Notes: generated by a model from the letters alone, not told the origin. Positions 44,335-53,867 are shown, counted from the first letter of the stretch. The stretch is 64,000 bases of DNA from Shewanella halotolerans (GCF_019457535.1 NZ_CP080417.1:2728001-2792000), one strand, 5' to 3'. Translations and numbers: made by a program.

Positions 44335-44974
44335 TGAGTGCTAGCAGCGCCAGCGGATGCTCGGCGATGGCAACAGGGTTGGCTTCTTGCAGCTTCAACG
44401 CCGAATGAGCGCCATAACTCACCCCTATGCCATCTATGCCCGCATTGCTCGCCATATTGAGATCGTGCACCGAGTCACCGATCATCACCGCCTTCTCGGG
44501 AGCAACATCGAGCATTGAGAGCAACTCATGCAGCATCTGCGGGTGAGGCTTACTCTTGGCCTCATCGGCGCAGCGACTGGCCACAAAGTGCTGATGGAAA
44601 CCTGTCTCATTGAGTACCCTATCTAACCCGGCGCGGGCCTTACCGGTAGCCACAGCCAGTTGATGCCCAGACGCCTTGAGAGACAAGAGCACCTGCTCGG
44701 CGCCGTCAAACACTGGGCTCGGCGTTTGATTGAGCTGCAGATACTGCTGGCGATACACACTAACCATATTCTGACGGGTCTGCTCGCAGGCACTGGGATG
44801 CAGAACATTTAACGCCTCGTCCATCGACAGGCCTATGATGTCTCGAATCGCTTGCTCGCTCGGCACCATCATGCTCAGCTCCCTGGCGGTCTGCTGCATG
44901 CAGGCCACTATCTTGCTGACCGAGTCCATCAGGGTACCATCCCAGTCGAATATCACTAGATCGTATCGTTTCAT
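44315..44974 (-). CDS. HAD-superfamily phosphatase (phosphoglycolate-phosphatase-like)
   Basis: This 219-residue protein has the HAD motif DWDGTLMDS with Asp10 and Asp12, a cap domain at about 15-80, motif II in 'AVATGK', and motif III/IV 'KPHPQMLHELL' and 'MIGDSVHDLNMASNAG'. It resembles Gph-type phosphatases of subfamily IA; the substrate is not known. Its start overlaps the rluC stop by four bases (44971-44974), so the two are coupled, and its end overlaps the convergent GGDEF gene. Confidence 0.9.
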   Translation of the reverse strand: MKRYDLVIFDWDGTLMDSVSKIVACMQQTARELSMMVPSEQAIRDIIGLSMDEALNVLHPSACEQTRQNMVSVYRQQYLQLNQTPSPVFDGAEQVLLSLKASGHQLAVATGKARAGLDRVLNETGFHQHFVASRCADEAKSKPHPQMLHELLSMLDVAPEKAVMIGDSVHDLNMASNAGIDGIGVSYGAHSALKLQEANPVAIAEHPLALLALITGEAH

Positions 44975-45930
44975 GCCTTATCCAATTTGTTCAATAAGTC
45001 TTGTAGTGCCTTATCCAGTGGCGCCTTCACCTGCATCACTTCTTCGGTCACTGGATGGGTGAATTTCAGTTGGGCAGCATGAAGAAAGAGACGATTGAGC
45101 CCTAACTCGCGCATGGCATCATCGAACTTCTGCTCGCTGTATTTCTCATCACAGGCGATGGGGTGACCGGCATACTGGCAATGCACCCGGATCTGATGGG
45201 TACGTCCGGTAACCGGACTGGCCTGTACCAAGGTGGCCCCCTGGTAGCGCTGCATCACCTTAAAACGGGTTTCCGAGGGTTTACCCTCTTGATTGACCCG
45301 CACGATACGCTCGCCCGACTTTAGGGTAAGTTTCAGCAGCGGCGCATTGATCACCTTGTCATGGTTTTGCCACTCACCGCGAACCAAGGCCATGTAATCC
45401 TTCTGCATCTTCTTGTAACGCAGCTGATCGTGCAGGTGTTTAAGCGCGCTGCGCTTCTTGGCGATCAACAAGACGCCCGAGGTTTCCTTATCCAAGCGGT
45501 GAACCAGTTCGAGAAACTTCTGCTGCGGTCTGAGCGAACGCATCGCCTCGATCACGCCAAAATCAACACCACTGCCACCATGCACAGCAATGCCTGCGGG
45601 CTTGTTTAGCACTATGATGGCCTTATCTTCAAACAGGATACGCCCCTCGAGTTGGGACACCTTGGTCAACTTAGCACTCGGTCCGGGCTTGTCATCGCTG
45701 CTGGATACGCGAACAGGCGGGATCCGTACCACATCGCCGTCTTGCAGCTTATATTCGGGCTTGATCCGCTTCTTGTTGACGCGCACCTCGCCCTTGCGCA
45801 CGATACGATAGATCATGCTCTTGGGGACGCCCTTCAGTTTAGTGACCAGAAAGTTATCGATTCGCTGGCCCAAATGGTCCTCATCTATGGTGACCAACTC
45901 GACCTTATTTAACGCTTGTTGACTATTCAT
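44971..45930 (-). CDS. rluC: 23S rRNA pseudouridine(955/2504/2580) synthase
   Basis: From the ATG at 45930 (AAGGCG upstream) this is 319 residues, the same as E. coli RluC; the longest frame would add seven residues. An S4 domain at about 20-75 is followed by the RluA-type synthase domain with the catalytic aspartate in 'HRLDKETSGVLL' (Asp147). It is divergent from rne, as in E. coli, with a gap of about 600 bases, and is coupled to the HAD gene downstream. Confidence 0.95.
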   Translation of the reverse strand: MNSQQALNKVELVTIDEDHLGQRIDNFLVTKLKGVPKSMIYRIVRKGEVRVNKKRIKPEYKLQDGDVVRIPPVRVSSSDDKPGPSAKLTKVSQLEGRILFEDKAIIVLNKPAGIAVHGGSGVDFGVIEAMRSLRPQQKFLELVHRLDKETSGVLLIAKKRSALKHLHDQLRYKKMQKDYMALVRGEWQNHDKVINAPLLKLTLKSGERIVRVNQEGKPSETRFKVMQRYQGATLVQASPVTGRTHQIRVHCQYAGHPIACDEKYSEQKFDDAMRELGLNRLFLHAAQLKFTHPVTEEVMQVKAPLDKALQDLLNKLDKA

Positions 45931-46526
45931 GCTACGCCTTGTCTCTTTCAAGCCGCATATTGTACATCAGTTCAGAAGTTTTGTGCCTTTCCATTTGCTG
46001 ATTTTCTGGATTGTTGCTATATTTGCCACGCGAATGGGGATAAATAGTGAATAAAGTGTTCACAAATCGCCCAAAGCAAGCGCGAAGAGCCGAGACTAAA
46101 AGATATTTGTACTGAGTAGTAAGTGATTGACTTACAGGTTGTTATACAAAAATAAACCGAGAAAACGAGTTTAAACAACTAAACACAGTATCAATACCAC
46201 ATTTCAACGTGGTTTCTCTAAGAATAGCGCCCCAAATTCGAAGTTTAATTTTAACTTGTCGTCAGACGAGCACATATCGATTTTGGCATTACCGGAAAGC
46301 ACATTAGAATTTATGGGGTTGGTTGACGTTTTACAACGAATTCCTTGTTTTTAGCGATTTTAAAAAATAAGCCATAAATAGGATGCGACACGCAGCGATT
46401 GCGTCTTACAAAGATTGCGCACCTTTGCCCAGACCCAAGCCGTGAGGCTCCGCTTACCATTCTGGGCCCGTAATGCATCGAAAAAGCTTCGTTTGATGAC
46501 CTTATTTTAAGAAGAAATACGTCATC
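45931..46526 (+). promoter_or_regulatory. Long rne leader region with conserved-type hairpin
   Basis: This 596-base gap between divergent rluC and rne has no ORF. In E. coli the rne leader of about 360 bases is cut by RNase E itself to adjust its level. A stem GCCCAGA...TCTGGGC (46427-46467) with an inner hairpin AGCC-GTGA-GGCT lies 60 bases before the rne ATG, and a shorter CGAA-N5-TTCG stem after it. These would be candidate self-cleavage control structures; the transcription start is not located. Confidence 0.45.
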
Positions 46527-49500
46527 ATGAAACGGATGTTAATTAATGCGACTCAATCTGAAGAGTTGCGCGTTGCCCTAGTTGATGGGCAACAACTGTA
46601 CGATCTCGACATTGAGAGTCCTGGTCACGAGCAGAAGAAAGCCAACATCTACAAGGGTAAAATCACCCGCGTAGAACCCTCTCTTGAAGCGGCATTCGTC
46701 GACTATGGCGCCGAGCGTCATGGTTTCCTTCCCCTTAAAGAAATTGCACGCGAATACTTCCCTAAAGGTTACTCTTTCCAAGGCCGTCCTAACATCAAAG
46801 AGGTGGTGAAAGAGGGTCAGGAAGTCATAGTACAGATTGATAAAGAAGAACGTGGCAACAAGGGCGCGGCCCTGACCACCTTCATCAGTCTGGCGGGCTC
46901 ATACCTGGTGCTGATGCCAAATAATCCTCGCGCCGGCGGTATTTCTCGCCGAATCGAAGGTGATGAGCGTACCGAGCTAAAAGCGGCTATGTCTGAGCTA
47001 GAAGTACCGCAAGGCATGGGGCTTATCGTGCGCACCGCAGGTGTAGGTAAAGATGCTGCCGAGCTGAAATGGGATCTTAAGGTTCTCCAGCACCACTGGG
47101 CTGCCATCGAAGAAGCGGCGCAAAACCGCCCTGCACCTTTCCTGATCCATCAGGAAAGCAACGTTATCGTTCGCGCCATCCGTGACTACCTGCGCCGCGA
47201 CGTAGGCGAAGTCCTTATCGACCATCAGCGTATCTACGAACAGGCCAAACAACACGTTGCTTTGGTACGTCCTGACTTTGTCGATCGTATCAAGCGCTAC
47301 GAAGCAGAAGTTCCGCTATTTACTCATTTCCAGATTGAAACTCAGATCGAATCGGCCTTCCAGCGTGAAGTTCGCCTTCCTTCTGGCGGTTCTATCGTTA
47401 TCGATCCAACCGAAGCACTGACCTCAATCGATATCAACTCGGCCCGCGCAACTAAGGGCGGTGACATCGAAGAAACTGCGCTCAATACCAACCTTGAAGC
47501 GGCCGACGAGATTGCCCGTCAGCTGCGTCTGCGCGACTTGGGCGGCCTGGTGGTTATCGATTTCATCGACATGACGCCGGTCAGACACCAACGCGAAGTC
47601 GAAAACAGAATGCGCGACGCCGTGCATCATGACAGAGCCCGTGTGCAACTGGGACGCATCTCTCGCTTCGGTCTGATGGAGATGTCGCGTCAGCGTCTGC
47701 GTCCGTCACTGGAAGAGTCTGCCGCGCACCTGTGTCCACGCTGTCATGGCCAGGGCACCATCCGTGGTACCGAGTCACTGGCGCTCTCTATCCTGCGTCT
47801 GATGGAAGAGGAAGCGATCAAAGAGAACACCTCTCAGATTGAAGCGATCGTGCCTGTCGATGTCGCCGCCTTCCTGCTCAACGAGAAGCGTAAAGCCATT
47901 CGTATCACAGAACAGCGCCACGATGTCGAAGTCTATGTGATCCCAGATCCAAACATGACGACACCTGACTACCGTGTGACCCGTCACCGCAAAGACGATC
48001 AGATCAGCGAGTCAAGCTACAAGCTGCTCGAGCAGCCTGAATCTAAGCTCTACGAGCCGCGTAAACTAGAGCGCGCCGCCTCACCTGAGCCAGCACTGAA
48101 AGGCTTCTCAACGCCGGTTAAGGATGCCCCAACCCAGACGGCGCCCGCACCAGCCAAGCAGGTTGAAAAGCCTCAAGAACCAGGTTTGATCGCCAAGCTA
48201 TTTGCCGCCATCGGCAAGCTGTTTGGTGGTGAGCCAGAGCAGCCAAAGGAAGAGGTTAAGAAAGAGCAGCCTCGTCGCAACGCGCAAAACCGTAACAGTC
48301 GTCGCAACAACCGTCGCAATGATCCACGTAAGAGCCGCGACGAAGGCAAAGAGACCGACAACAAGCGCAGCCGTGTTGCCAAGAGCGAAGATACCGACAA
48401 CCGCGCCGCTAAGGGCCGTAACGAGAAACGCCAAAAGCGTGACCGTGACGACAAGCCACAGAGTCAGAGCAAAGACACTGAAAGCCAAGCGCAGCAGCCA
48501 AAGCAAGAAGCCGCTCGCGAGCGTCGTCAACGCCGAAACATGCGCCGTAAGGTCCGCGTGCAGTCAGAGCAGCAGCTCGCCGATGAGGCCGCACTCGCCG
48601 TCGAAGTTGCCGAGAAGGCCAACGACGAGCAGGTACAAGTGCCAGCCGCAGAAGCCTCTGCAGACGATAAGCCGCAGCGTCAGAAACGCCAGCCTCGTAA
48701 GAGCAAGCCTAAGCAGGAAAAAGTCGACAAGCTAGAAGACGAGACTCAAGCCGAGCAAGTCGCTGCTGAAGACACTGCCAGCGAGCAGCCAGCTGTCGAG
48801 ACTCAGGCCGCAAGCGAGCCTCAAGCAGCAGTCGATGCCGAAGTGACGGCACAAGGCGAAGCTAATGCCAAAGAAACTCATGCGGACGAAGCTCAAGCAG
48901 AAGAGGCTAGTGCTCAACCGCAAGAGGGCGAGTCTGAAGGCAAACGCGAGCCAAGAGAAGGCCAACGTCGTAGTCGTCGTAGCCCACGTCATCTGCGCGC
49001 CGCCGGTCAACGTCGTCGCCGCGATGAAGAAGGCAATGGTGAAGTTAGCAATGGCGAGCCCGCCTTCATTCCAAACGAGGTGGAAACTGCGCCTCTGCTG
49101 GGTGAGCAGCTAGAACAAGAAGGCAGCGTTGTTGAAGCCGTTAGCGAAGTACAGGCTCCTGCGACTGAGCAAGAAGCGGTTAAACAAGAGGCTGACAAAG
49201 TAACTCCAGTCGCCGAAACGACTGTCGCCGAAACTACAGTCACCGAGGAAGCACCTGCTAAAGCGGCCGCCGAAGAAGCTTCTCAAGAAGAGAGCAAGCC
49301 TAAGCCAAGACGTCGTGCACCTAAGGCCAAAGTCGCCTCTGAAGAGGAAACCTCTGTAGAAGAAGCGCAGCAAAGCCTACCTCTGGCAGGCGAGGCGGAA
49401 GCTAGTCTGAAAGAGGAAGTTCAGGCAGAGCTGGATCTAACCAGCACACCTGAAGAGGTTAAGGCCAGCCAAGAAGCGGCGCCTCAAGTGGCAGAAGTTT

Positions 49501-49955
49501 CAGCACAGGCCGAAGAGCCAGTTGCGGCGCCTACAGCAGTAGAAGCCGCTCCAGTCGAGACGCCTGAAGTCGAAGCAGAAACCAAGGCTGACGCAGAAGC
49601 GCCTGTTACTGAAGCACCTGCTGCCAAAGAAAACAGCGCCGCCTCAGCCCCTATGGCAAAGCCTGCAGCCGTACAAGCCCCAACCGCTAAGGTGAAACCT
49701 GCGGCTAACGTTGAGGCTGCACCAGCAGAGGAAAAGCCAGAAGAGACGGCTAGCGACGAGGCTGAGAAACCTGCGCCTAAGGCCACCAGCCGCTTCGGTT
49801 CCATGGTGAGTTCTACCATGACCAAGCCTGAGGTAGAAGCCAGGGCACTCGTTGACACCCCATCGGGACGTCAATATGAAGCCACGGCAAAAGAAGCTTC
49901 TGCCGAGCCGGTGAAACGCGGTAACAGCGCAAACTCGGAAATGGCACGTCCCTAA
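46527..49955 (+). CDS. rne: Ribonuclease E
   Basis: This 1142-residue endoribonuclease (E. coli 1061) has the catalytic N-terminal half with S1 domain (about 39-120), DNase I-like core with 'LTSIDINSARATKG' and 'VVIDFIDMTP' (the two catalytic aspartates), and the zinc link 'CPRCHGQG' (Cys403, Cys406). From about residue 520 the tail is low-complexity: an amphipathic 'GLIAKLFAAIGKLFG' membrane-anchor-like segment near 550-565, then Arg- and Lys-rich RNA-binding blocks, then a long Glu/Ala-rich region. The last 60 residues ('GSMVSSTMTKPEVEARALVD') look conserved and may bind a partner such as PNPase. Confidence 0.96.
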   Translation: MKRMLINATQSEELRVALVDGQQLYDLDIESPGHEQKKANIYKGKITRVEPSLEAAFVDYGAERHGFLPLKEIAREYFPKGYSFQGRPNIKEVVKEGQEVIVQIDKEERGNKGAALTTFISLAGSYLVLMPNNPRAGGISRRIEGDERTELKAAMSELEVPQGMGLIVRTAGVGKDAAELKWDLKVLQHHWAAIEEAAQNRPAPFLIHQESNVIVRAIRDYLRRDVGEVLIDHQRIYEQAKQHVALVRPDFVDRIKRYEAEVPLFTHFQIETQIESAFQREVRLPSGGSIVIDPTEALTSIDINSARATKGGDIEETALNTNLEAADEIARQLRLRDLGGLVVIDFIDMTPVRHQREVENRMRDAVHHDRARVQLGRISRFGLMEMSRQRLRPSLEESAAHLCPRCHGQGTIRGTESLALSILRLMEEEAIKENTSQIEAIVPVDVAAFLLNEKRKAIRITEQRHDVEVYVIPDPNMTTPDYRVTRHRKDDQISESSYKLLEQPESKLYEPRKLERAASPEPALKGFSTPVKDAPTQTAPAPAKQVEKPQEPGLIAKLFAAIGKLFGGEPEQPKEEVKKEQPRRNAQNRNSRRNNRRNDPRKSRDEGKETDNKRSRVAKSEDTDNRAAKGRNEKRQKRDRDDKPQSQSKDTESQAQQPKQEAARERRQRRNMRRKVRVQSEQQLADEAALAVEVAEKANDEQVQVPAAEASADDKPQRQKRQPRKSKPKQEKVDKLEDETQAEQVAAEDTASEQPAVETQAASEPQAAVDAEVTAQGEANAKETHADEAQAEEASAQPQEGESEGKREPREGQRRSRRSPRHLRAAGQRRRRDEEGNGEVSNGEPAFIPNEVETAPLLGEQLEQEGSVVEAVSEVQAPATEQEAVKQEADKVTPVAETTVAETTVTEEAPAKAAAEEASQEESKPKPRRRAPKAKVASEEETSVEEAQQSLPLAGEAEASLKEEVQAELDLTSTPEEVKASQEAAPQVAEVSAQAEEPVAAPTAVEAAPVETPEVEAETKADAEAPVTEAPAAKENSAASAPMAKPAAVQAPTAKVKPAANVEAAPAEEKPEETASDEAEKPAPKATSRFGSMVSSTMTKPEVEARALVDTPSGRQYEATAKEASAEPVKRGNSANSEMARP

Positions 49956-49976
49956 GGTATACTAAGCCTTAAGTCG

Positions 49977-50007
49977 AAAAAGCCATGCACTATTGCATGG
50001 CTTTTTA
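49977..50007 (+). terminator. Intrinsic terminator of rne
   Basis: AGCCATGCA-CTAT-TGCATGGCT is followed by five Ts and more A/T, about 25 bases after the rne stop. The next gene begins 75 bases later. Confidence 0.82.
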
Positions 50008-50082
50008 TTTTATTGGCGCCACTATTTTGCTAGTATGCGCGACCGAAAATCACTCAACTAACATATTAATAACAGAGGCTAA

Positions 50083-51642
50083 ATGTTCGATCTTATTCGT
50101 CACAAAACCAGCAGCCACAGAGCCGACCTCTTGTCGGGACTCACGGTTGCCTTGGCATTGGTTCCCGAAGCCGTTGCTTTTGCTTTCGTCGCCGGTGTCG
50201 AGCCTATGGTCGGCCTATACGCCGCCTTCATCATGGGACTGGTCACCGCCCTTATCGGCGGACGTCCCGGCATGATCTCTGGCGCCACGGGTGCCATGGC
50301 GGTTGTCATGGTGGCACTGGTCAGCGAACATGGGGTGCAATACCTCTTTGCAGCGGTCGTGCTGGCTGGCCTGATACAGGTGGCTTGTGGCCTGTTTAAG
50401 CTGGGAAAATTTATCCGTATCGTGCCCTATCCTGTGATGATAGGCTTCGTGAACGGTCTGGCCATAGTGATCTTTCTGGCGCAACTTGGCCAGTTTAAGG
50501 TCCCCGACGCTAACGGTGTGTTAACCTGGCTACCACAAGATCAATTGCTCCTCATGCTGGGTCTAGTGGCCCTCACCATGGCGATCATCCACTTCCTACC
50601 TAAGCTCACCACGGCATTTCCGTCATCATTAGCGGCGATCCTGACGGTCACCGCCATCGTAGTCTTCATGGATCTCGATACCCGTAACGTACTGGACTTC
50701 TTGAAATCCATGTCAGGCGATGAAAGCGCGACCATAGCCGGCAATCTGCCTAGCTTCGCCATTCCCTCTGTACCCTTTAACCTGGAGACGCTGTCGATCA
50801 TCCTGCCCTACTCCTTTATCTTGGCGGCTGTTGGTCTTATCGAGTCTCTACTGACCCTGACGGTGATCGATGAGATGACCAGCACCCGAGGCAAAGGTAA
50901 CAAGGAATGTGTCGGCCAGGGCATAGGTAACATCACCAGTGGCTTCTTCGGCGCCATGGGTGGCTGCGCCATGATAGGTCAGTCAATGATCAACATTAAC
51001 TCGGGCGGACGCGGCAGACTCTCGGGCATTACGGCGGCCATCGCCCTACTCACCTTTATCCTGTTCGGCTCGGCGCTGATCGAGATGATCCCACTGGCGG
51101 CGCTTGTGGGTGTGATGTTCATGGTGGTACTGGGCACATTCGAGTGGGCAAGCTTCAAGGTGATGCGTAAGGTGCCTAAGCATGATGCCTTCGTGATCCT
51201 GCTGGTGACTGTGGTGACTGTGTTTACCGATCTCGCCTTTGCGGTATTTGTCGGCGTTATCGTCTCAGCCCTGGTATTTGCCTGGGAGCACGCCAAACAT
51301 ATCAATGTCGATGTGAGCGAAGATGCCAACGGCTGGAAAGTCTATAAGCTAAACGGTCCGCTATTCTTCGGTTCAGTTGCCGAGTTCTTAGAGCTGTTCC
51401 ACGCCAAGACAGATCCACAAGATGTGATTGTCGATTTCCAAAACTCTCGCGTGTGCGATCACTCGGCCCTCGAAGCCATTGACACCCTGGCAGAGCGTTA
51501 TGTGAGCTCGGGTAAGCGATTGCATCTGCGTCACCTCAGCCATGACTGTAAACAGCTGTTGCATAAGGCAGGCGACTTGGTAGAGGTCAACCTGATAGAA
51601 GACCCCCACTATAAGGTGGCCGACGACAAACTCGATTCTTAA
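50083..51642 (+). CDS. SulP family anion transporter with STAS domain
   Basis: This 519-residue protein has about ten to twelve membrane segments to residue 410 and a C-terminal STAS domain (about 430-510, with 'DVIVDFQNSRVCDHSALEAI'). The SulP start 'SGLTVALALVPEAVAFAFVAGVEPMVGLYAAFIMG' and the SulP signature in the next segments fit sulfate, bicarbonate or other oxyanion transporters. The ion cannot be assigned. The ATG is behind AGAGG. A terminator follows. Confidence 0.92.
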   Translation: MFDLIRHKTSSHRADLLSGLTVALALVPEAVAFAFVAGVEPMVGLYAAFIMGLVTALIGGRPGMISGATGAMAVVMVALVSEHGVQYLFAAVVLAGLIQVACGLFKLGKFIRIVPYPVMIGFVNGLAIVIFLAQLGQFKVPDANGVLTWLPQDQLLLMLGLVALTMAIIHFLPKLTTAFPSSLAAILTVTAIVVFMDLDTRNVLDFLKSMSGDESATIAGNLPSFAIPSVPFNLETLSIILPYSFILAAVGLIESLLTLTVIDEMTSTRGKGNKECVGQGIGNITSGFFGAMGGCAMIGQSMININSGGRGRLSGITAAIALLTFILFGSALIEMIPLAALVGVMFMVVLGTFEWASFKVMRKVPKHDAFVILLVTVVTVFTDLAFAVFVGVIVSALVFAWEHAKHINVDVSEDANGWKVYKLNGPLFFGSVAEFLELFHAKTDPQDVIVDFQNSRVCDHSALEAIDTLAERYVSSGKRLHLRHLSHDCKQLLHKAGDLVEVNLIEDPHYKVADDKLDS

Positions 51643-51682
51643 GGCGTCCAGCTCCAAATAAGCTGGCTAAACCTTGGCAACA

Positions 51683-51710
51683 AAAAAAGGCGCATCATGC
51701 GCCTTTTTTT
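51683..51710. terminator. Bidirectional intrinsic terminator, SulP and msrBA
   Basis: AAGGCGCAT-C-ATGCGCCTT (51687-51705) has seven As before it and seven Ts after it. It ends the SulP gene on the plus strand and the convergent msrBA gene on the minus strand, whose stop is only a few bases away. Confidence 0.88.
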
Positions 51711-51711
51711 A

Positions 51712-52629
51712 TTATCCACCGCCCGACTTGAGCCGCTCCTTAAACAGGGCTTTTATCTTATCCACCTTGGGCTTGACCACCATCTGACAGTAAGGCTGCT
51801 GTCGGTTATGCTCGAAGTAAGCATCGTGATAAGGCTCGGCGGGATAGAAGTTATCCAGCGCCACCAGCTCTGTGACTATGGGCTTATCGAAGATGTTCGC
51901 CTCGGTCAGCCTGGCTATCATCTGACTTGCGGCCTGGATCTGCTCATCGTCATGGGCAAATATCACCGAGCGATACTGAGTGCCGACATCATTGCCTTGC
52001 CGATTAAGTGTGGTGGGATCATGGCTCTGCCAGAAAACCTCCAGCAGCTCATCAAAGCTGATGATATGACTGTCATACTCTATCTGCACCACCTCGGCAT
52101 GGCCTGTATCACCGGCGCAGACGGCGCGGTAGTTAGCGCTGGAGGCTTCCCCACCCGCATAACCAGACTTCACCGCTATCACGCCTCTTAGCTGACTAAA
52201 CACCGCCTCGAGACACCAGAAGCAGCCACCGCCTAAGGTCGCCCAGCGAATATGACTGTCATCGCTCTGCTGCGTCGCTTCACCTTTGAAGACCATGGAG
52301 ACAGAGTTCACGCAGTGGCGCAAATTCTTGTCTGTCAGGTATTCGCCCTCAAACACATGGCCTAAATGCGCGTCGCACTGAGCGCATACTATCTCCACCC
52401 GATGCCCATCGGCATCGGGCAAGCGTTTTACCGCCCCCGGGATCTCATCATCGAACGCAGGCCAGCCGCAATGGGCGTTAAACTTATGCTCGGATAGATA
52501 GAGAGGCGCATCACATCGCTTACAATGATAGACACCAGGCGCATCGTGCTGGTTGTATTCACCACTAAAGGGCCGTTCGGTTCCCTTACTCTCAATCACA
52601 TACCGCTCAAATTCCGTTAGTTCACGCAT
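51712..52629 (-). CDS. msrBA: Fused methionine sulfoxide reductase MsrB-MsrA
   Basis: This 305-residue fusion has an N-terminal MsrB domain (about 1-120), with zinc cysteines Cys36, Cys39, Cys82 and Cys85 and the catalytic Cys106 (RHCVNS), followed by an MsrA domain (about 128-295) with the catalytic Cys136 in GGCFWC. One chain thus repairs both R- and S-epimers of methionine sulfoxide. The order B then A is the reverse of the more familiar MsrA-MsrB fusions of Neisseria and pneumococcus. There is no signal peptide, so it should act in the cytoplasm. Confidence 0.95.
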   Translation of the reverse strand: MRELTEFERYVIESKGTERPFSGEYNQHDAPGVYHCKRCDAPLYLSEHKFNAHCGWPAFDDEIPGAVKRLPDADGHRVEIVCAQCDAHLGHVFEGEYLTDKNLRHCVNSVSMVFKGEATQQSDDSHIRWATLGGGCFWCLEAVFSQLRGVIAVKSGYAGGEASSANYRAVCAGDTGHAEVVQIEYDSHIISFDELLEVFWQSHDPTTLNRQGNDVGTQYRSVIFAHDDEQIQAASQMIARLTEANIFDKPIVTELVALDNFYPAEPYHDAYFEHNRQQPYCQMVVKPKVDKIKALFKERLKSGGG

Positions 52630-52838
52630 AGTTAAAGACTCTTACACTCCTGTACTGCTAATACAACCACTAGGATCAATAAGATCACACTACTCACAAT
52701 AGCAGATAAAAGACCTAGTAAATAGGTAGGTTATTACATGGTTATATCAATTATCGGCTGTTTATTAGCTAACCTATGATTTTAATCGTGAAAATAATGG
52801 CTGTAATCTAGCCTCTTCTTGTGGTCAAACAATGAAAA

Positions 52839-52888
52839 CGTGATTTTTATCACACCCAATTGCCCAAAGGCGATCCCAGGGGTACACT
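52839..52888 (+). promoter_or_regulatory. CRP-like site and promoter of the 2OG oxygenase gene
   Basis: CGTGA-N6-TCACA (52839-52854) matches the CRP consensus at nine of ten positions. It lies just upstream of TTGCCC (52860-52865), 17 bases, and TACACT (52883-52888). The site would be centred about 48 bases before the predicted start of transcription. The oxygenase ATG is 33 bases after the -10 element. Confidence 0.45.
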
Positions 52889-52920
52889 GCCTGCGGGGTT
52901 CAATAACAAGAAAACAAAAT

Positions 52921-53760
52921 ATGAAATTAGAAACAATAGATTACCGTGCTCAGGACAGCGACCAGCGCTTCGTTGAGTCCTTGCGTGAAACTGGATTTGG
53001 CGTACTCTCAAATCACCCAATCGACAAGGCCTTAGTAGATACCATCTATGAAGAGTGGCAAGCCTTCTTCAATAGCGATGAGAAACTTGACTACCTATTT
53101 AAGCCAGAAACCCACGACGGTTTCTTCCCGGCCGATGTTTCTGAAACCGCTAAGGGTCATACGGTTAAAGATATTAAAGAGTATTACCATGTTTACCCAT
53201 GGGGCCGCATTCCCGACGCCCTCAGGGAAAACATTCTGCGCTATTACCAGGAAGCCAATGCCTTGGCAGAAGAGCTGCTAGGCTGGGTGGAAGCCCATAC
53301 GCCGGCAGAAGTGGCGGTCAATTACTCTATCGCCCTGCCAAAAATGATCGAGAACAGCCACAAGACACTGCTGCGCATCCTTCATTATCCACCAATGTCG
53401 GGTGATGAAGAGCTAGGCGCCATTCGCGCCGCGGCTCACGAAGATATCAACCTGCTTACCGTATTGCCGGCCGCCAACGAACCAGGGTTGCAGGTAAAAG
53501 CCAAATCGGGCGAATGGTTAGACGTACCAAGCGATTTCGGTAACCTGATCATCAACATAGGTGACATGCTCCAGGAAGCATCGGGCGGCTACTTCCCATC
53601 CACGACCCATAGAGTGGTCAACCCGGAAGGCGCCGACAAGACACGCTCGCGCATCTCCCTGCCCCTCTTCCTACATCCTAAGCCAGAGGTGGTCCTGTCT
53701 GAGCGTTACACCGCCGACAGTTATCTGATGGAGCGTCTGAGAGAATTAGGCGTTATCTAG
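52921..53760 (+). CDS. 2-oxoglutarate/Fe(II)-dependent oxygenase (isopenicillin-N-synthase family)
   Basis: From the ATG at 52921 this is 279 residues; the frame extends 102 bases upstream but that region holds the promoter. Iron ligands are His173, Asp175 (HED) and His230 (THRV), and the 2-oxoglutarate/cosubstrate pair is Arg244 and Ser246 (RIS). Enzymes of this family hydroxylate, desaturate or ring-close small molecules; the substrate here is unknown. It stands alone with its own promoter, a CRP-like site and a terminator. Confidence 0.9.
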   Translation: MKLETIDYRAQDSDQRFVESLRETGFGVLSNHPIDKALVDTIYEEWQAFFNSDEKLDYLFKPETHDGFFPADVSETAKGHTVKDIKEYYHVYPWGRIPDALRENILRYYQEANALAEELLGWVEAHTPAEVAVNYSIALPKMIENSHKTLLRILHYPPMSGDEELGAIRAAAHEDINLLTVLPAANEPGLQVKAKSGEWLDVPSDFGNLIINIGDMLQEASGGYFPSTTHRVVNPEGADKTRSRISLPLFLHPKPEVVLSERYTADSYLMERLRELGVI

Positions 53761-53776
53761 CGCCCTCTACTAAGAT

Positions 53777-53800
53777 AAAAGCGCCCCAGGGCGCTTTTTA
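53777..53800 (+). terminator. Intrinsic terminator of the 2OG oxygenase gene
   Basis: AAGCGCCC-CA-GGGCGCTT is followed by Ts, 20 bases after the stop. An A-run in front makes it potentially bidirectional. Confidence 0.85.
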
Positions 53801-53867
53801 TTTATGATTTTTAAGCCATATCAAGGTAAAATCCCTCCCCAAATTTGCACAGAGACAGAGTACAGAA

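Noticed and set aside
48198..48735. Long ORFs on other frames of the RNase E tail
   Set aside because: They mirror the repetitive Arg/Lys- and Glu/Ala-rich coding sequence of rne and have composition to match; no independent evidence for translation.
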